The notes under the pieces: model-generated
Told to the model about the DNA's origin: nothing
Databases searched by the model: none
The model's input: only the letters and a program-made list of their open reading frames with translations
Shown here: piece by piece, positions 47,847 to 56,583 of the stretch
How positions within the stretch are numbered: position 1 is the stretch's first letter
Layout: each line of letters begins with the position of its first letter
Origin: DATARH01 sp963705325
GTDB taxonomy: Bacteria; Pseudomonadota; Alphaproteobacteria; ATCC43930; CGMCC-115725
DNA length: 64,000 nt
Direction of reading: 5' to 3'
NCBI GenBank assembly: GCA_963705325.1
Contig: OY970069.1
Location: 2,542,001-2,606,000, forward strand
Program-made: the position numbers and the translations under genes

Positions 47847-48455
47847 ATGATGATAGATATACGTGTTTGCGAGCTGCTGGCCGCCCGGTTGTGCCACGAT
47901 TTAGCCGGTCCGATCGCAGCGATCGCCAATGGAGCCGAGCTGCTTGGCGACGACGATCCCGACTTTGCTAAGCAGGCCGCCACGCTGATCGAGGACAGCG
48001 CACGCTCTGCGACGAGGCGGCTGCAGTTGTTTCGCCACGTGTTCGGTTTTAGCCGCGGCTCCCATGCCGGGCCGCCGCCGCACGTCTTGGCCAGCGAATA
48101 CTTCGCCGGATCGGCGATCCAATGCGACTACCCTGATTCAGTGCGTGAACTCGAGCCGGAGCGGCAGCGATTGGCGTGCGCTTTGCTGTTTCCCGGTGCC
48201 GATGGGCTGCCGCGCGGCGGCCGGTTGACCCTGGATAAAACCGCCAATGGGCTAATCCTGGCCGGGGCCGGCCCGGGCGATGGTCTACCATCGGAGAGCC
48301 GCGATGCGCTGACCCAGATTACCCCGGTCGCCGAACTGACTTCACGTAGCGTCTGCGCTTATTTCGCCGGGCTGCTGGCTCAGGGACTTGGCCTGCGGCT
48401 GGTCATCGCGGCCGAACCGGGACGATTTCGAGTAACATGCCAAACGGGCGCCTAG
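47847..48455 (+). CDS. chpT: ChpT-type histidine phosphotransferase
   Basis: A 202-residue protein with a histidine-kinase-like fold but no ATP-binding motifs. The phospho-His lies in LLAARLCHDLAGPIAAIANG, the usual ChpT helix. ChpT takes phosphate from CckA and gives it to CtrA (and CpdR). Its gene converges with ctrA here and shares a terminator hairpin with it (48443-48466). ATG 47847 is preferred; 47850 is an alternative. The C-terminal half is more divergent, as is usual for the family. Confidence 0.8.
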   Translation: MMIDIRVCELLAARLCHDLAGPIAAIANGAELLGDDDPDFAKQAATLIEDSARSATRRLQLFRHVFGFSRGSHAGPPPHVLASEYFAGSAIQCDYPDSVRELEPERQRLACALLFPGADGLPRGGRLTLDKTANGLILAGAGPGDGLPSESRDALTQITPVAELTSRSVCAYFAGLLAQGLGLRLVIAAEPGRFRVTCQTGA

Positions 48456-48466
48456 AGGCGCCCGTT
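48443..48466. terminator. hairpin shared by convergent chpT and ctrA
   Basis: AACGGGCGCC and GGCGCCCGTT form a perfect 10-bp stem with a 4-base TAGA loop. The chpT stop codon (48453-48455) is in the loop. There is no long T-tract on either side, so it may act more as an mRNA 3' end or a block to transcription read-through from both sides. Confidence 0.65.
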
Positions 48467-48491
48467 AGACTCTTTCGCGAACCTTGTCGGT

Positions 48492-49196
48492 TCAGGCTGA
48501 CTTGAGTTCGGCCATGCCCTCGACAGGGTCGCGCAGCACATACCCGCGCCCCCATACGGTCTCGATGTAGTGCTCGCCGCCCGTCGCCTGCGCGAGTTTC
48601 TTGCGCAGCTTGCAGACGAACACGTCGATGATCTTGAGCTCGGGCTCGTCCATACCGCCGTAGAGATGATTGAGAAACATCTCCTTGGTCAGGGTCGTGC
48701 CCTTGCGCAGGCTGAGCAGCTCGAGGATGCCGTATTCCTTGGCGGTAAGGTGCAGCGGGTTTTGGTCGACGCTGACGACGCGGCTGTCCAGGTTAACGAG
48801 CAGCTTGCCGGTGCGGATCGTCGACTCCGGGTGCCCCTTGGAGCGGCGCACGATCGCCTGAATGCGGGCGATCAACTCGCGCCGGTCGAACGGCTTAGTC
48901 AGGAAATCGTCGGCGCCGAAGCCGAGGCCCTTGATCTTGTGGTCGAGCTCGACCAGGCCCGACAGAATCAGGATCGGGGTGCGCACCCGCGCGGCCCGCA
49001 GCCGGCGCAATACCTCGTAGCCGTCGATGTCCGGCAGCATCAAGTCGAGGATGATGATGTCGTAGTCGTAAAGTTTGCCGATCTCTAACCCGTCTTCACC
49101 AAGATCGGTCGTGTCGCAGATGAAGTTTTCCTTCTTCAGCATCAGCTCGATGCTGGCGGCGGTTGCCGCATCGTCCTCAACAAGCAATACGCGCAT
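48492..49196 (-). CDS. ctrA: cell-cycle response regulator CtrA
   Basis: A 234-residue OmpR-type regulator. Receiver domain with phospho-Asp D51 (IIILDLMLPDIDGYEVLRR) and Lys in FLTKPFDRRELIARI, then a winged-helix DNA-binding domain (LTAKEYGILELLSLRKGTTL, MFLNHLYGGMDEPE, KIIDVFVCKLRKKL, VWGRGYVLRD). These segments are the most conserved part of alphaproteobacterial CtrA. It controls division, flagella and related genes through TTAACC half-sites. Two such half-sites in inverted orientation are in its own upstream region (49243-49269), consistent with autoregulation. Confidence 0.95.
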   Translation of the reverse strand: MRVLLVEDDAATAASIELMLKKENFICDTTDLGEDGLEIGKLYDYDIIILDLMLPDIDGYEVLRRLRAARVRTPILILSGLVELDHKIKGLGFGADDFLTKPFDRRELIARIQAIVRRSKGHPESTIRTGKLLVNLDSRVVSVDQNPLHLTAKEYGILELLSLRKGTTLTKEMFLNHLYGGMDEPELKIIDVFVCKLRKKLAQATGGEHYIETVWGRGYVLRDPVEGMAELKSA

Positions 49197-49242
49197 GGCA
49201 AAGCCTCCGGGGAGACCGGGCGGCGTGGCGTCGCCGTCCTCG

Positions 49243-49330
49243 TTAACCAGTATTACCGCGAGCGGTTAACAAAAGGTTGTTTCCCGCGCTATGGGAGGTG
49301 CGTCGCGAGCAAAATCGGGCTCGCTTAACC
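49243..49330. promoter_or_regulatory. CtrA-like TTAACC half-sites between ctrA and the FliJ-like gene
   Basis: TTAACC occurs at 49243-49248 and in inverted orientation at 49264-49269 (GGTTAA), with a third copy at 49325-49330. They lie between the divergent ctrA and FliJ-like genes. CtrA binds TTAA-N7-TTAA or single TTAACC half-sites; the spacing here is not N7, so half-site binding is the likely mode. Sites are by motif only. Confidence 0.5.
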
Positions 49331-49420
49331 GGATTTTAGCACGGAGGCGGAACATTCCCTAACGCGCGCCCGGCAGGTTCGTTCGCTGGCGCACACGGCT
49401 CGCAACCGGGGAATTGTCGA

Positions 49421-49795
49421 ATGAATGGCCGGCAGAACCTGTACCGTCTCCAGCATTGGCTACTTGCCGAGCGGCAGCGCTATCTCGAGGATCTCGAAAC
49501 GCTCGCGGCGCGGTTGCGGGCCGATGTCGAGAACTTGGCCCGCGAGATTGACGAGGCGGGCGGCCCTGACGCGAGCGCCGAAATGAAGGCGGTCTACCCG
49601 CGGTTTGTCGGCCCGCTGGTCGAACGCCGCGACAAGCTTGTGCGGACGATCGCCGAAATCGAAGTGCAGATTGCCGAGGCAAGCGATGCGGTCGCCACAT
49701 CGCAGCAAGAGGTGAAGGTGGTCGACGCGTCGGGCGCCTATCGCGGCTTCGCTTTCGAGGACCGGCGCACCCGGCGTTCTCGCCGTTCGGCGTAG
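49421..49795 (+). CDS. FliJ-like coiled-coil protein
   Basis: A 124-residue, highly charged helical protein (RLQHWLLAERQRYLEDLETL, then an LVERRDKLVRTIAEIEVQIA segment) with heptad-like spacing through most of its length and an Arg-rich C-terminus. Such FliJ-like proteins occur next to ctrA in some alphaproteobacteria; FliJ itself is a general chaperone/ATPase-stalk component of flagellar export. No other flagellar gene is in the window, so the identification rests on pattern and location. Confidence 0.55.
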   Translation: MNGRQNLYRLQHWLLAERQRYLEDLETLAARLRADVENLAREIDEAGGPDASAEMKAVYPRFVGPLVERRDKLVRTIAEIEVQIAEASDAVATSQQEVKVVDASGAYRGFAFEDRRTRRSRRSA

Positions 49796-49817
49796 CCAGC
49801 CCCCGCGGGGCGCGGGC

Positions 49818-50495
49818 TCAATAAATCGCGAACATCTCGTCGCGAACCTCGGTCACGCCCGGCACGCCTTCGGCCAGCGCGACCAGCGCGTGGCGCTCGG
49901 CGTCCGAGGTGATCAACCCCCAGAGGTGAACGACGCCGCCCTGGACGATGACGTTGCGGCCGCCGAAATCGGTCCAGTCCTGCTCGTGCTCGAGGCGCGC
50001 GATGATCTCATCGCGAACCCGGCGGTCCGTGTCCTGATGCCCCTCCGCCGCGCTGGCGGTCGAGGCCAATGCCTGGATCAGGTTGCTGCGGCTGACAATC
50101 CCGACGAGCTTGCCGTCGCGCACGATCGGCACGCGTTTGATTCGCTTGCGTTCGAGCAACGAGGCGATGTCGGCAAGCGGCGTGTCTTCGCTCGCCGAGA
50201 CGACGTGTGTCGTCATCACCTCGCTGACCTTCTTGCCGTGCGATTTCGCGAAATCCTCGGCCAGCGTCGTCGCGGCAGTCATCAACTCTTGCAGCCAGCG
50301 CCGGTGCTTTTCGGTGCCGATCTCGACCCGGTGCAGCAGGTCGGCTTCGCTGATGATACCGACCAGCTCGCCCTGTGCATCGACGACCGGAAGCGCGCTG
50401 ATGTCCCGCTCGGCCAACAGCTTGATCGCGTCCGCGACATCGGTGTCGGGATGCACCGTGACGACGCCGCGCACCATCACATCCGCTGCCTGCAT
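49818..50495 (-). CDS. CBS-pair and BON domain protein
   Basis: A 225-residue protein with two CBS motifs (residues about 1-60: VMVRGVVTVHPDTDVADAIK; about 90-145: VMTTHVVSASEDTPLADIAS) and a C-terminal BON domain (about 155-220, IIARLEHEQDWTDFGGRNVI). CBS pairs bind adenine nucleotides; BON domains bind phospholipid surfaces. Such proteins are often stress-linked regulators near transporters, and the PiT transporter gene lies just upstream on the same strand. ATG 50495 is chosen since GGAAGGAAG precedes it. Confidence 0.85.
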   Translation of the reverse strand: MQAADVMVRGVVTVHPDTDVADAIKLLAERDISALPVVDAQGELVGIISEADLLHRVEIGTEKHRRWLQELMTAATTLAEDFAKSHGKKVSEVMTTHVVSASEDTPLADIASLLERKRIKRVPIVRDGKLVGIVSRSNLIQALASTASAAEGHQDTDRRVRDEIIARLEHEQDWTDFGGRNVIVQGGVVHLWGLITSDAERHALVALAEGVPGVTEVRDEMFAIY

Positions 50496-50526
50496 GTCCG
50501 CTTCCTTCCGCAAGTCGGGCCGGCGT

Positions 50527-52116
50527 CTAGAACAGGTAGGTGAAGAGCGCGAACAGGCTCGCCGACAGCATGATCGCCGCCGGCAGCGTCAACACCCATG
50601 CCAGCGCCAGGTTCTTGACCGTGCCCCACTGGAGCCCCGACCCGTTTGCGGCCATCGTGCCGGCGACGCCCGAAGTCAGGATGTGCGTGGTGCTGACCGG
50701 TAGGCCGTACATGTCGGCCGCCGCGATCGTTCCCATCGCGACGAGTTCCGCCGAGGCGCCCTGCGCGTAGGTCAAATGATCCTTGCCGATCTTCTCGCCG
50801 ACGGTGACGACGATCCGCTTCCAGCCGATCATCGTGCCGAGGCCCAGCGCGATCGCCACAGCGACCTTGACCCAGGGCGGAATGAACTTCGTAGAGCTGT
50901 CGAGCGACCTCTTGTAGGCGTTCAGCTTGGCGACATCGTCGGCGGACAATTCCGCCGCCTTGTCCTTCGCCAAAAGCCGCAGCGCCTCCGACACCAGATA
51001 CATGTCGTTGCGGGTATTGCCGACGACATCGTTGGGAAACTTCGACAGCGATCCATATTCTTTGACTTGGTTCGAGATGTTGCCGATCAGCGCCGCGAGT
51101 GCGAGAAAGGTTCCGTCATTGACCTGGTGCTGCGCCACGTAGAGCGTCACAATCGGGCGCGGATCGCCGGTCATGTTGTAGCCCGCCACCTTGGCGGTAA
51201 TGACCGAAGCCGCTGCCGCCGAGCTCTGCTCGAACACCGGGATCTGGCTGTCGGGCAGTGCCTTGTTGAGCGCATAGGTTGTTGGCACCGTGCCGATCAG
51301 GATCAGCATGATGAGGCCCATGCCCTTTTGCCCATCATTCGAGCCATGCGCGAAGCTGACGCCGGTGCAGGTCAAGATTAGCAAGCCGCGAATCCACCAT
51401 GGCGGCGGCGCGTTGCCTTCGGGCGCCTTGTAGAGCGCGGGGAGTTTGATCAGCAGCTTGGCGAGCAGCAGCAGCGCTGCCGCGAGGATGAAGCCGCAGG
51501 CCGGCGAGAACAGCAGGGACTTGATGACGCCGACCGCCTGCATCCAATCGACGCCGCTGGTCCCGCTCTTGGTCGAGAGCACTTGGTTCATCACCCCGAC
51601 TCCGATGATCGATCCGATCAGCGAGTGCGAGCTGGAATTGGGAATACCCAGGTACCAGGTGCCAAAATTCCAGATGATCGCCGCGATCAACAGGGCGAAG
51701 ACCATCGCGAACCCGGCATGGCTGCCGACCTGCAGGATCAACTCTACCGGGAGCAGCGAGATGATCCCGAAGGCGACCGCGCCGGTCGAGGTCAGCACGC
51801 CGAAGAAATTGAACAGGCCCGACCACACCACCGCGACGTTCGGCGCGAGCGAGTGCGTATAAATGACCGTCGCTACCGCGTTCGAGGTGTCGTGAAACCC
51901 GTTGCACATCTCGAAGCCGAGCGCGATCAGCAGCGCGACGCCCAGAAGGATGTAGGGCAGCGCCGACTGCATCGGGGCCGAAATGAGGTCGTTGTAAAGC
52001 GAGACGCCGGTGTAAACGACGCCGACCGCGAGCAGCGCGACGATGCCCCAAGTCAAGATCCCGCTGCTGGCATGATGCTCGCCAAGGGGACTCTGTATGA
52101 CCGTCGTCGTTGTCAT
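50527..52116 (-). CDS. pitA: PiT family inorganic phosphate transporter
   Basis: A 529-residue membrane protein with the two PiT repeats: N-terminal GFEMCNGFHDTSNAVATVIY and C-terminal VSTTHILTSGVAGTMAANGS, the GIPNSSSHSLIGSIIGVGVM signature and a cytosolic linker (about 340-400). PiT carriers take up metal-phosphate with protons at low affinity. The CBS-BON gene follows 32 bases later and may be co-transcribed. It diverges from the CoA-transferase gene at 52295. Confidence 0.9.
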   Translation of the reverse strand: MTTTTVIQSPLGEHHASSGILTWGIVALLAVGVVYTGVSLYNDLISAPMQSALPYILLGVALLIALGFEMCNGFHDTSNAVATVIYTHSLAPNVAVVWSGLFNFFGVLTSTGAVAFGIISLLPVELILQVGSHAGFAMVFALLIAAIIWNFGTWYLGIPNSSSHSLIGSIIGVGVMNQVLSTKSGTSGVDWMQAVGVIKSLLFSPACGFILAAALLLLAKLLIKLPALYKAPEGNAPPPWWIRGLLILTCTGVSFAHGSNDGQKGMGLIMLILIGTVPTTYALNKALPDSQIPVFEQSSAAAASVITAKVAGYNMTGDPRPIVTLYVAQHQVNDGTFLALAALIGNISNQVKEYGSLSKFPNDVVGNTRNDMYLVSEALRLLAKDKAAELSADDVAKLNAYKRSLDSSTKFIPPWVKVAVAIALGLGTMIGWKRIVVTVGEKIGKDHLTYAQGASAELVAMGTIAAADMYGLPVSTTHILTSGVAGTMAANGSGLQWGTVKNLALAWVLTLPAAIMLSASLFALFTYLF

Positions 52117-52294
52117 TCGGGGGCTCCGGTAGGCGTTCGGCGCCGCAACCTACAATCCGCGCCGTGATTGATTTGTGGTAATCGTGTGAAACTTATGTGG
52201 CGATGACTTTATATCGATGCCGGCTGCGCTTTGCTTTGCTTGCGCGCGGCGATAGGGTGCCCCGCACGTTGATTTACCGCCGGTGGAATTGTTG

Positions 52295-53524
52295 ATGAGC
52301 GTACCGAAAAAATCTTTCGAGCCCGATGCCGCCGCCCCGCTCGACGGCATACGGGTGGTTGACATGTCGCGGCTGGTGGCCGGCAACGCGGTATCGTCGC
52401 AACTCGCCGATTTCGGCGCCGAGGTCATCAAGATCGAGGACCCGGGCAAGGGCGACCCGCTGCGCGCCTGGCAGACGGGCGGCGTCAGCGTCCATTGGAA
52501 GCTTTACGCCCGCAACAAGAAGAGCGTGGCGTTGAGTCTGCGCCCGCCGCGCGGCCGCGAAATCCTCGCCGATTTGATTTCGACCGCCGAGGTGCTGGTT
52601 GAGAATTTCCGCCCCGGCACGCTCGAAAAGATGGGCCTCGCGCCGGCCGAGCTGCACAGACGCAACCCGCGTTTGGTGATCGTGCGCGTCTCCGGCTGGG
52701 GCCAAGACGGGCCTTACAAGGACAGGCCGGGTTTCGGCACCTTGGTCGAAAGCATGTCGGGATATGCCTCGCGGACCGGCTTCGCCGACCGTGAGCCGGT
52801 GCTGCCGCCGACCGCGCTCGCCGATATGGTCGCGGGGCTTTACGGCGCCTTCGCGGTGATGGTGGCGTTGCGCCGGGTCGAGGTCGAGGGTGGGGCGGGC
52901 CAGGTCATCGACCTGCCGCTGATCGACCCGCTGTTCTCGTTCATCGCCACCGAGGCGCCGATCTACAACCTTACCAAGCAAATCCGGCCGCGCACCGGCA
53001 GCCGCTCGGAAACGACCAGCCCGCGCAACGTGTTCCGCACCAAGGACGGCCGCTATATCGGCATCTCGGCCTCGATCCAGGCGATGGCCGAGCGCCTGTT
53101 CCGTGCGATCGGCCGCGAGGACGTGATCGCCGATCCGCGGTTTCGCACCAACACCGACCGGGTCAAGAACGCCGAGGAATGCGAGGCGCCGATCGTCGAC
53201 TTTATCGCCGCGCGCACACTGGAGGAGAACATGAAGGTGTTCGAGGCGGCCGAGGTCACCGCCTCGCCGGTCTATGACATCGACCAGTTCCTCGCCGACC
53301 CGCATGTCGGTGCGCGCGGCATCGTCGTCGATGTCCCTGATGCCCAGGTCGGCCAGCTTACCATGCACAACATCATCCCGCGTCTCTCCGATACACCCGG
53401 CCGGCTGCGCACTCCGGCGCCGGAGATCGGCGAGCACACCGCCGAAATTTTGGGTCAGCTCGGCATCGACCAAGTCGAACTGGAGGCGCTGGCCCGCGAA
53501 GGCATTGTCGGCATTTCAAGGTAG
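52295..53524 (+). CDS. CaiB/BaiF CoA-transferase family protein (catalytic Asp replaced)
   Basis: A 409-residue family III CoA-transferase, with DGIRVVDMSRLVAGNAVSSQ and ARNKKSVALSLRPPRGREIL near the N-terminus and the usual C-terminal region. Where formyl-CoA transferase has its catalytic Asp, this protein reads RPGFGTLVESMSG, with Gly at that place; several annotated family members share this, so the acceptor step may differ. ATG 52295 was chosen. It leads a group with DUF4279, CitE-like and hydantoinase-B genes on the same strand. Confidence 0.8.
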   Translation: MSVPKKSFEPDAAAPLDGIRVVDMSRLVAGNAVSSQLADFGAEVIKIEDPGKGDPLRAWQTGGVSVHWKLYARNKKSVALSLRPPRGREILADLISTAEVLVENFRPGTLEKMGLAPAELHRRNPRLVIVRVSGWGQDGPYKDRPGFGTLVESMSGYASRTGFADREPVLPPTALADMVAGLYGAFAVMVALRRVEVEGGAGQVIDLPLIDPLFSFIATEAPIYNLTKQIRPRTGSRSETTSPRNVFRTKDGRYIGISASIQAMAERLFRAIGREDVIADPRFRTNTDRVKNAEECEAPIVDFIAARTLEENMKVFEAAEVTASPVYDIDQFLADPHVGARGIVVDVPDAQVGQLTMHNIIPRLSDTPGRLRTPAPEIGEHTAEILGQLGIDQVELEALAREGIVGISR

Positions 53525-53531
53525 GGGGCAC

Positions 53532-53909
53532 ATGGCTGCCGTCTACGAAACTGTGGCGTCACTTCGCATCTTCGGAGACGACCTGGATCCCGACGAGATA
53601 TCCGCGCTGCTTGGTGCTTCGCCGACGTCGAGCGCGAGGAAAGGAGAAATTCGTGTCAGCAAGTCGGGTAGAGAACGAACCGAACGCACAGGCCGATGGT
53701 TGCTTGAAGCGGTTTACCGCCAGCCAGGCGACCTCGACAGCCAGATCGCCGAGCTGCTGTCGCCGCTGACTGGCGATATCGCAGTGTGGCGACGACTGGT
53801 CGCTCAGTTCGAAGTCGATATCTTCTGTGGCCTCTTCATGAAAGAAAGCGACGAGGGGCTCGATTTGCGGCCCGAAACACTGGAAATGCTTGGCTCGCGC
53901 GGCCTGTAG
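53532..53909 (+). CDS. DUF4279 domain-containing protein
   Basis: A 125-residue soluble protein beginning MAAVYETVASLRIFGDDLDP, with DEISALLGASPT and a basic strand (KGEIRVSKSGRERTERTGRW) as in DUF4279. These proteins are uncharacterised. The gene starts seven bases after the CoA-transferase stop behind AGGGGGC. Confidence 0.65.
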   Translation: MAAVYETVASLRIFGDDLDPDEISALLGASPTSSARKGEIRVSKSGRERTERTGRWLLEAVYRQPGDLDSQIAELLSPLTGDIAVWRRLVAQFEVDIFCGLFMKESDEGLDLRPETLEMLGSRGL

Positions 53910-53971
53910 CTTGGTCTCTGCATTTACGGCCCGCTTTCAGAAGAGACTGTGGAGCCCAAGGGAGAGCAATC

Positions 53972-54889
53972 ATGAAACCGAACCTTCCCGTCTGGCGCTC
54001 GATGCTGTTCGTCCCGGTGACGGCCGAGCGCTTCGTCAACGGCGCGGCGAAACGCGGCGCCGATGCGATCATTCTCGACCTCGAGGACGCGGTCGCCGCG
54101 TCGGAGAAGGAACGCGCCCGCGCCCTGGTGCAGGACGCGGCGAAGATCGTGTCGCGCGGCGGCGCCGATGTCGTGGTCCGCATCAACCGGCCGATGCGCA
54201 TGACCGTGCGTGACCTCGAAGCGGTCATCAGCCCGGCGATCACCGCGATCGCGCTGCCCAAGGCCGAAAGCGCCCAGCATGTCGAGCTAGTCTCGGAGAT
54301 GATCGACGAGATCGAGGCCGAGCGCGGCATGGTGGTCGGCACGACCAAGATGCTGGCGATGGTCGAGACTTGCTCGGCGTTCTTCCGCATCGCCGAGATC
54401 GCCAAGGCGTCGGAGCGGCTCGTCGCGCTCAATCTGGGCGCCGAGGATTTTGCCCTCTCGGCCGGGATGCTGCCGACCGCCGAGGGGCTGTTCATGCCGA
54501 AACAGACCGCGATTTTCGCGGCACGCGCCGCCGGCATCATGCCGATGGGCTTTATCGGCACGGTCGCCGATTTCAGTGATCTGGACGGGTTCCGCGAGAC
54601 CGTCCGCCGCTCGCGCCGGCTCGGGTTTTTCGGCGCCTCGGTGATCCATCCGAGCCAGATCGCCATCCTCAACGAGGAATTCCGCCCCAGCCCTGAGGAG
54701 GTCACGCACGGTCGCCGCGTCGTCGCCGCCTATGACAAGGCGCTCGCCGAGGGGGTCGGCGCGGTCACGGTTGACGGCAAGATGATCGATGTACCCGTCG
54801 TTGAACGCGCCAGCCTGCTGGTCGAGCGCGAGGAGGCGATCGCTGCCCGCGAAGCCCGCATGCGGGCGATTGCGGCGGCGATGACATGA
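53972..54889 (+). CDS. HpcH/HpaI aldolase / citrate lyase beta (CitE)-like protein
   Basis: A 305-residue TIM-barrel protein. CitE-family marks are RSMLFVPVTAERFVNGAAKR, DAIILDLEDAVAASEKE (acidic metal ligands), RINRPM, the LPKAESAQHV loop, and a C-terminal GFFGASVIHPSQI. Relatives cleave or hydrolyse citryl-, malyl- or citramalyl-CoA. With a CoA-transferase two genes upstream, a CoA-thioester cleavage pathway is plausible. AGGGAGAG precedes ATG 53972. The stop overlaps the next gene's ATG (ATGA). Confidence 0.8.
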   Translation: MKPNLPVWRSMLFVPVTAERFVNGAAKRGADAIILDLEDAVAASEKERARALVQDAAKIVSRGGADVVVRINRPMRMTVRDLEAVISPAITAIALPKAESAQHVELVSEMIDEIEAERGMVVGTTKMLAMVETCSAFFRIAEIAKASERLVALNLGAEDFALSAGMLPTAEGLFMPKQTAIFAARAAGIMPMGFIGTVADFSDLDGFRETVRRSRRLGFFGASVIHPSQIAILNEEFRPSPEEVTHGRRVVAAYDKALAEGVGAVTVDGKMIDVPVVERASLLVEREEAIAAREARMRAIAAAMT

Positions 54890-56583
54890 CCGGCTCCGCC
54901 CTCGACCCCATCACGGTCGACATCACTCGCTATAAACTCGACGGCATCGCCAATGAGATGCAGTCGACCCTGCTGCGTAGCTCGTTCTCGCCGATCGTCA
55001 AGGAGGGGCTCGACGCCTCGGCGAGCCTCTTCGCGCTCGACGGCACGACGCTCGCGCAAAGCTGCTCGATCCCGATCCACCTCGCGACCTTGATCCCGGC
55101 TGTCGCTGCAATCCTCAAGGCCTTCCCCGTCGCCCAGATGCGCGATGGTGACACCTACATCCTTAACGACCCGTATTGCGGCGGCACGCATCTGCCCGAC
55201 ATCGCGGTGGTGCAGCCGGTCATGCATCGTGGCCGGCCGATCGCGCTCACCGCGGCGATGACACATCACCAGGATGTCGGCGGCATGTCGGCCGGCTCGG
55301 TGCCGACCAACGCCACCGAAATCTACCAGGAGGGGCTGCGCATCCCACCGCTCAAGCTGCGCGAGGCGGGCGTCTACAACGAGACGCTGGTCGCGCTCGT
55401 CCGCCAGAACGTGCGCATCCCCGATACGGTGATGGGCGATCTCAACGCGCAGATCGCCGCCTGCACGATCGGCGCGCGCCGCTTCGCCGAATTGGCCGAG
55501 CGCTTCGGCGGCAACCAGCTCGCCGCGCTCTGCGCCGAGCTGCTCGCCCGCTCCGAGACGTTGACCCGCGCCGCGCTCGCGCGCATCCCGCCCGGCACCT
55601 ACCGCTATGTCGATTGGCTCGACAATGACGGCATCGAATTGGACAGACCGATCCGCGTCGAGGTCGCCGCCACGGTCGGTAACGGCGCCATCGAGTTCGA
55701 CTTCGCCGGCACCAGCCCGCAGGTCAAGGGGCCCCTCAACTGCGTGCCCTCCGGCTCGCTGGCGGCGGCGTGCTGGGCGGTGCGCGCGCTCACCGACCCC
55801 GAAATCCCGACCAACGGCGGCTGCTTCCGACCGATTACCCTGAAGCTGCCCGAGGGCACCATCGTCAATCCGCAGGCGCCGGCGCCGGTCAACGCGCGCA
55901 CCTCGACGATCAAGCGTATCGCCGGCTGCATGGTCGGTGCGCTGGCGCCGGTGCTCCCTGGCAAGTCGCCGGCCGCCTCGGGGGGCGAGCTGCACGTGCT
56001 CGCCTTCGGCGGCAAGGGGCGCGACGGCGCCAGTTACGTCGTCGGCGAACTGATCGCCGGCGGCAGCGGCGCCGGCCCCGGTGCCGATGGAGTCGATGTG
56101 ATCGAGACCGACGCAACCAATTGCATGAACCTGCCAGCCGAGGCGCTCGAGATGGAGGCACCGATCCGCCTGCACCGGGTCGCGTTGCGCCGGGACTCCG
56201 GAGGCGCTGGCGAATGGCGCGGCGGGCTCGGCGTCGTCCGCGAATACGAAGTGCTTGAGGGTGACGTCTCGTTCTCGCACCGTGGCGAGCGGCATTTCAG
56301 CGCCGCGTCGGGGCTCGCAGACGGCGGCGAGGGCGCGATGGCGCGCTCGCTGATCCACCGCGCCGACGGCCGCGAAGAGGTGATCCGGTCGAAGATCGCC
56401 GCCGTGCTGCGACCCGGCGACCGTGTTGTGGTCGAAACCGCCGGCGGCGGCGGTTATGGCGACCCGGCACGGCGCTCGGCTGATCGCGTCGCTGCCGACA
56501 TCGCCGACGGCAAGGTTAGCGCCCCGCCAAGTCGCGGCAGGCGGGGGTCGCGAGTGGCAGGTCGGGTATCTGGGCGCGGATGA
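54886..56583 (+). CDS. hydantoinase B/oxoprolinase family protein
   Basis: A 565-residue HyuB-type subunit. The family pattern is clear: SSFSPIVKEGLDASASLFA, DGDTYILNDPYCGGTHLPD (metal-binding region), MTHHQDVGGMSAGSVPTNAT and a Gly-rich C-terminus (TAGGGGYGDP). HyuB normally works with a HyuA subunit in ATP-dependent hydrolysis of hydantoins, 5-oxoproline or acetone/acetophenone carboxylation; no HyuA lies here. It overlaps the CitE-like gene by ATGA. The last 22 codons overlap the convergent mtgA. Confidence 0.85.
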   Translation: MTGSALDPITVDITRYKLDGIANEMQSTLLRSSFSPIVKEGLDASASLFALDGTTLAQSCSIPIHLATLIPAVAAILKAFPVAQMRDGDTYILNDPYCGGTHLPDIAVVQPVMHRGRPIALTAAMTHHQDVGGMSAGSVPTNATEIYQEGLRIPPLKLREAGVYNETLVALVRQNVRIPDTVMGDLNAQIAACTIGARRFAELAERFGGNQLAALCAELLARSETLTRAALARIPPGTYRYVDWLDNDGIELDRPIRVEVAATVGNGAIEFDFAGTSPQVKGPLNCVPSGSLAAACWAVRALTDPEIPTNGGCFRPITLKLPEGTIVNPQAPAPVNARTSTIKRIAGCMVGALAPVLPGKSPAASGGELHVLAFGGKGRDGASYVVGELIAGGSGAGPGADGVDVIETDATNCMNLPAEALEMEAPIRLHRVALRRDSGGAGEWRGGLGVVREYEVLEGDVSFSHRGERHFSAASGLADGGEGAMARSLIHRADGREEVIRSKIAAVLRPGDRVVVETAGGGGYGDPARRSADRVAADIADGKVSAPPSRGRRGSRVAGRVSGRG

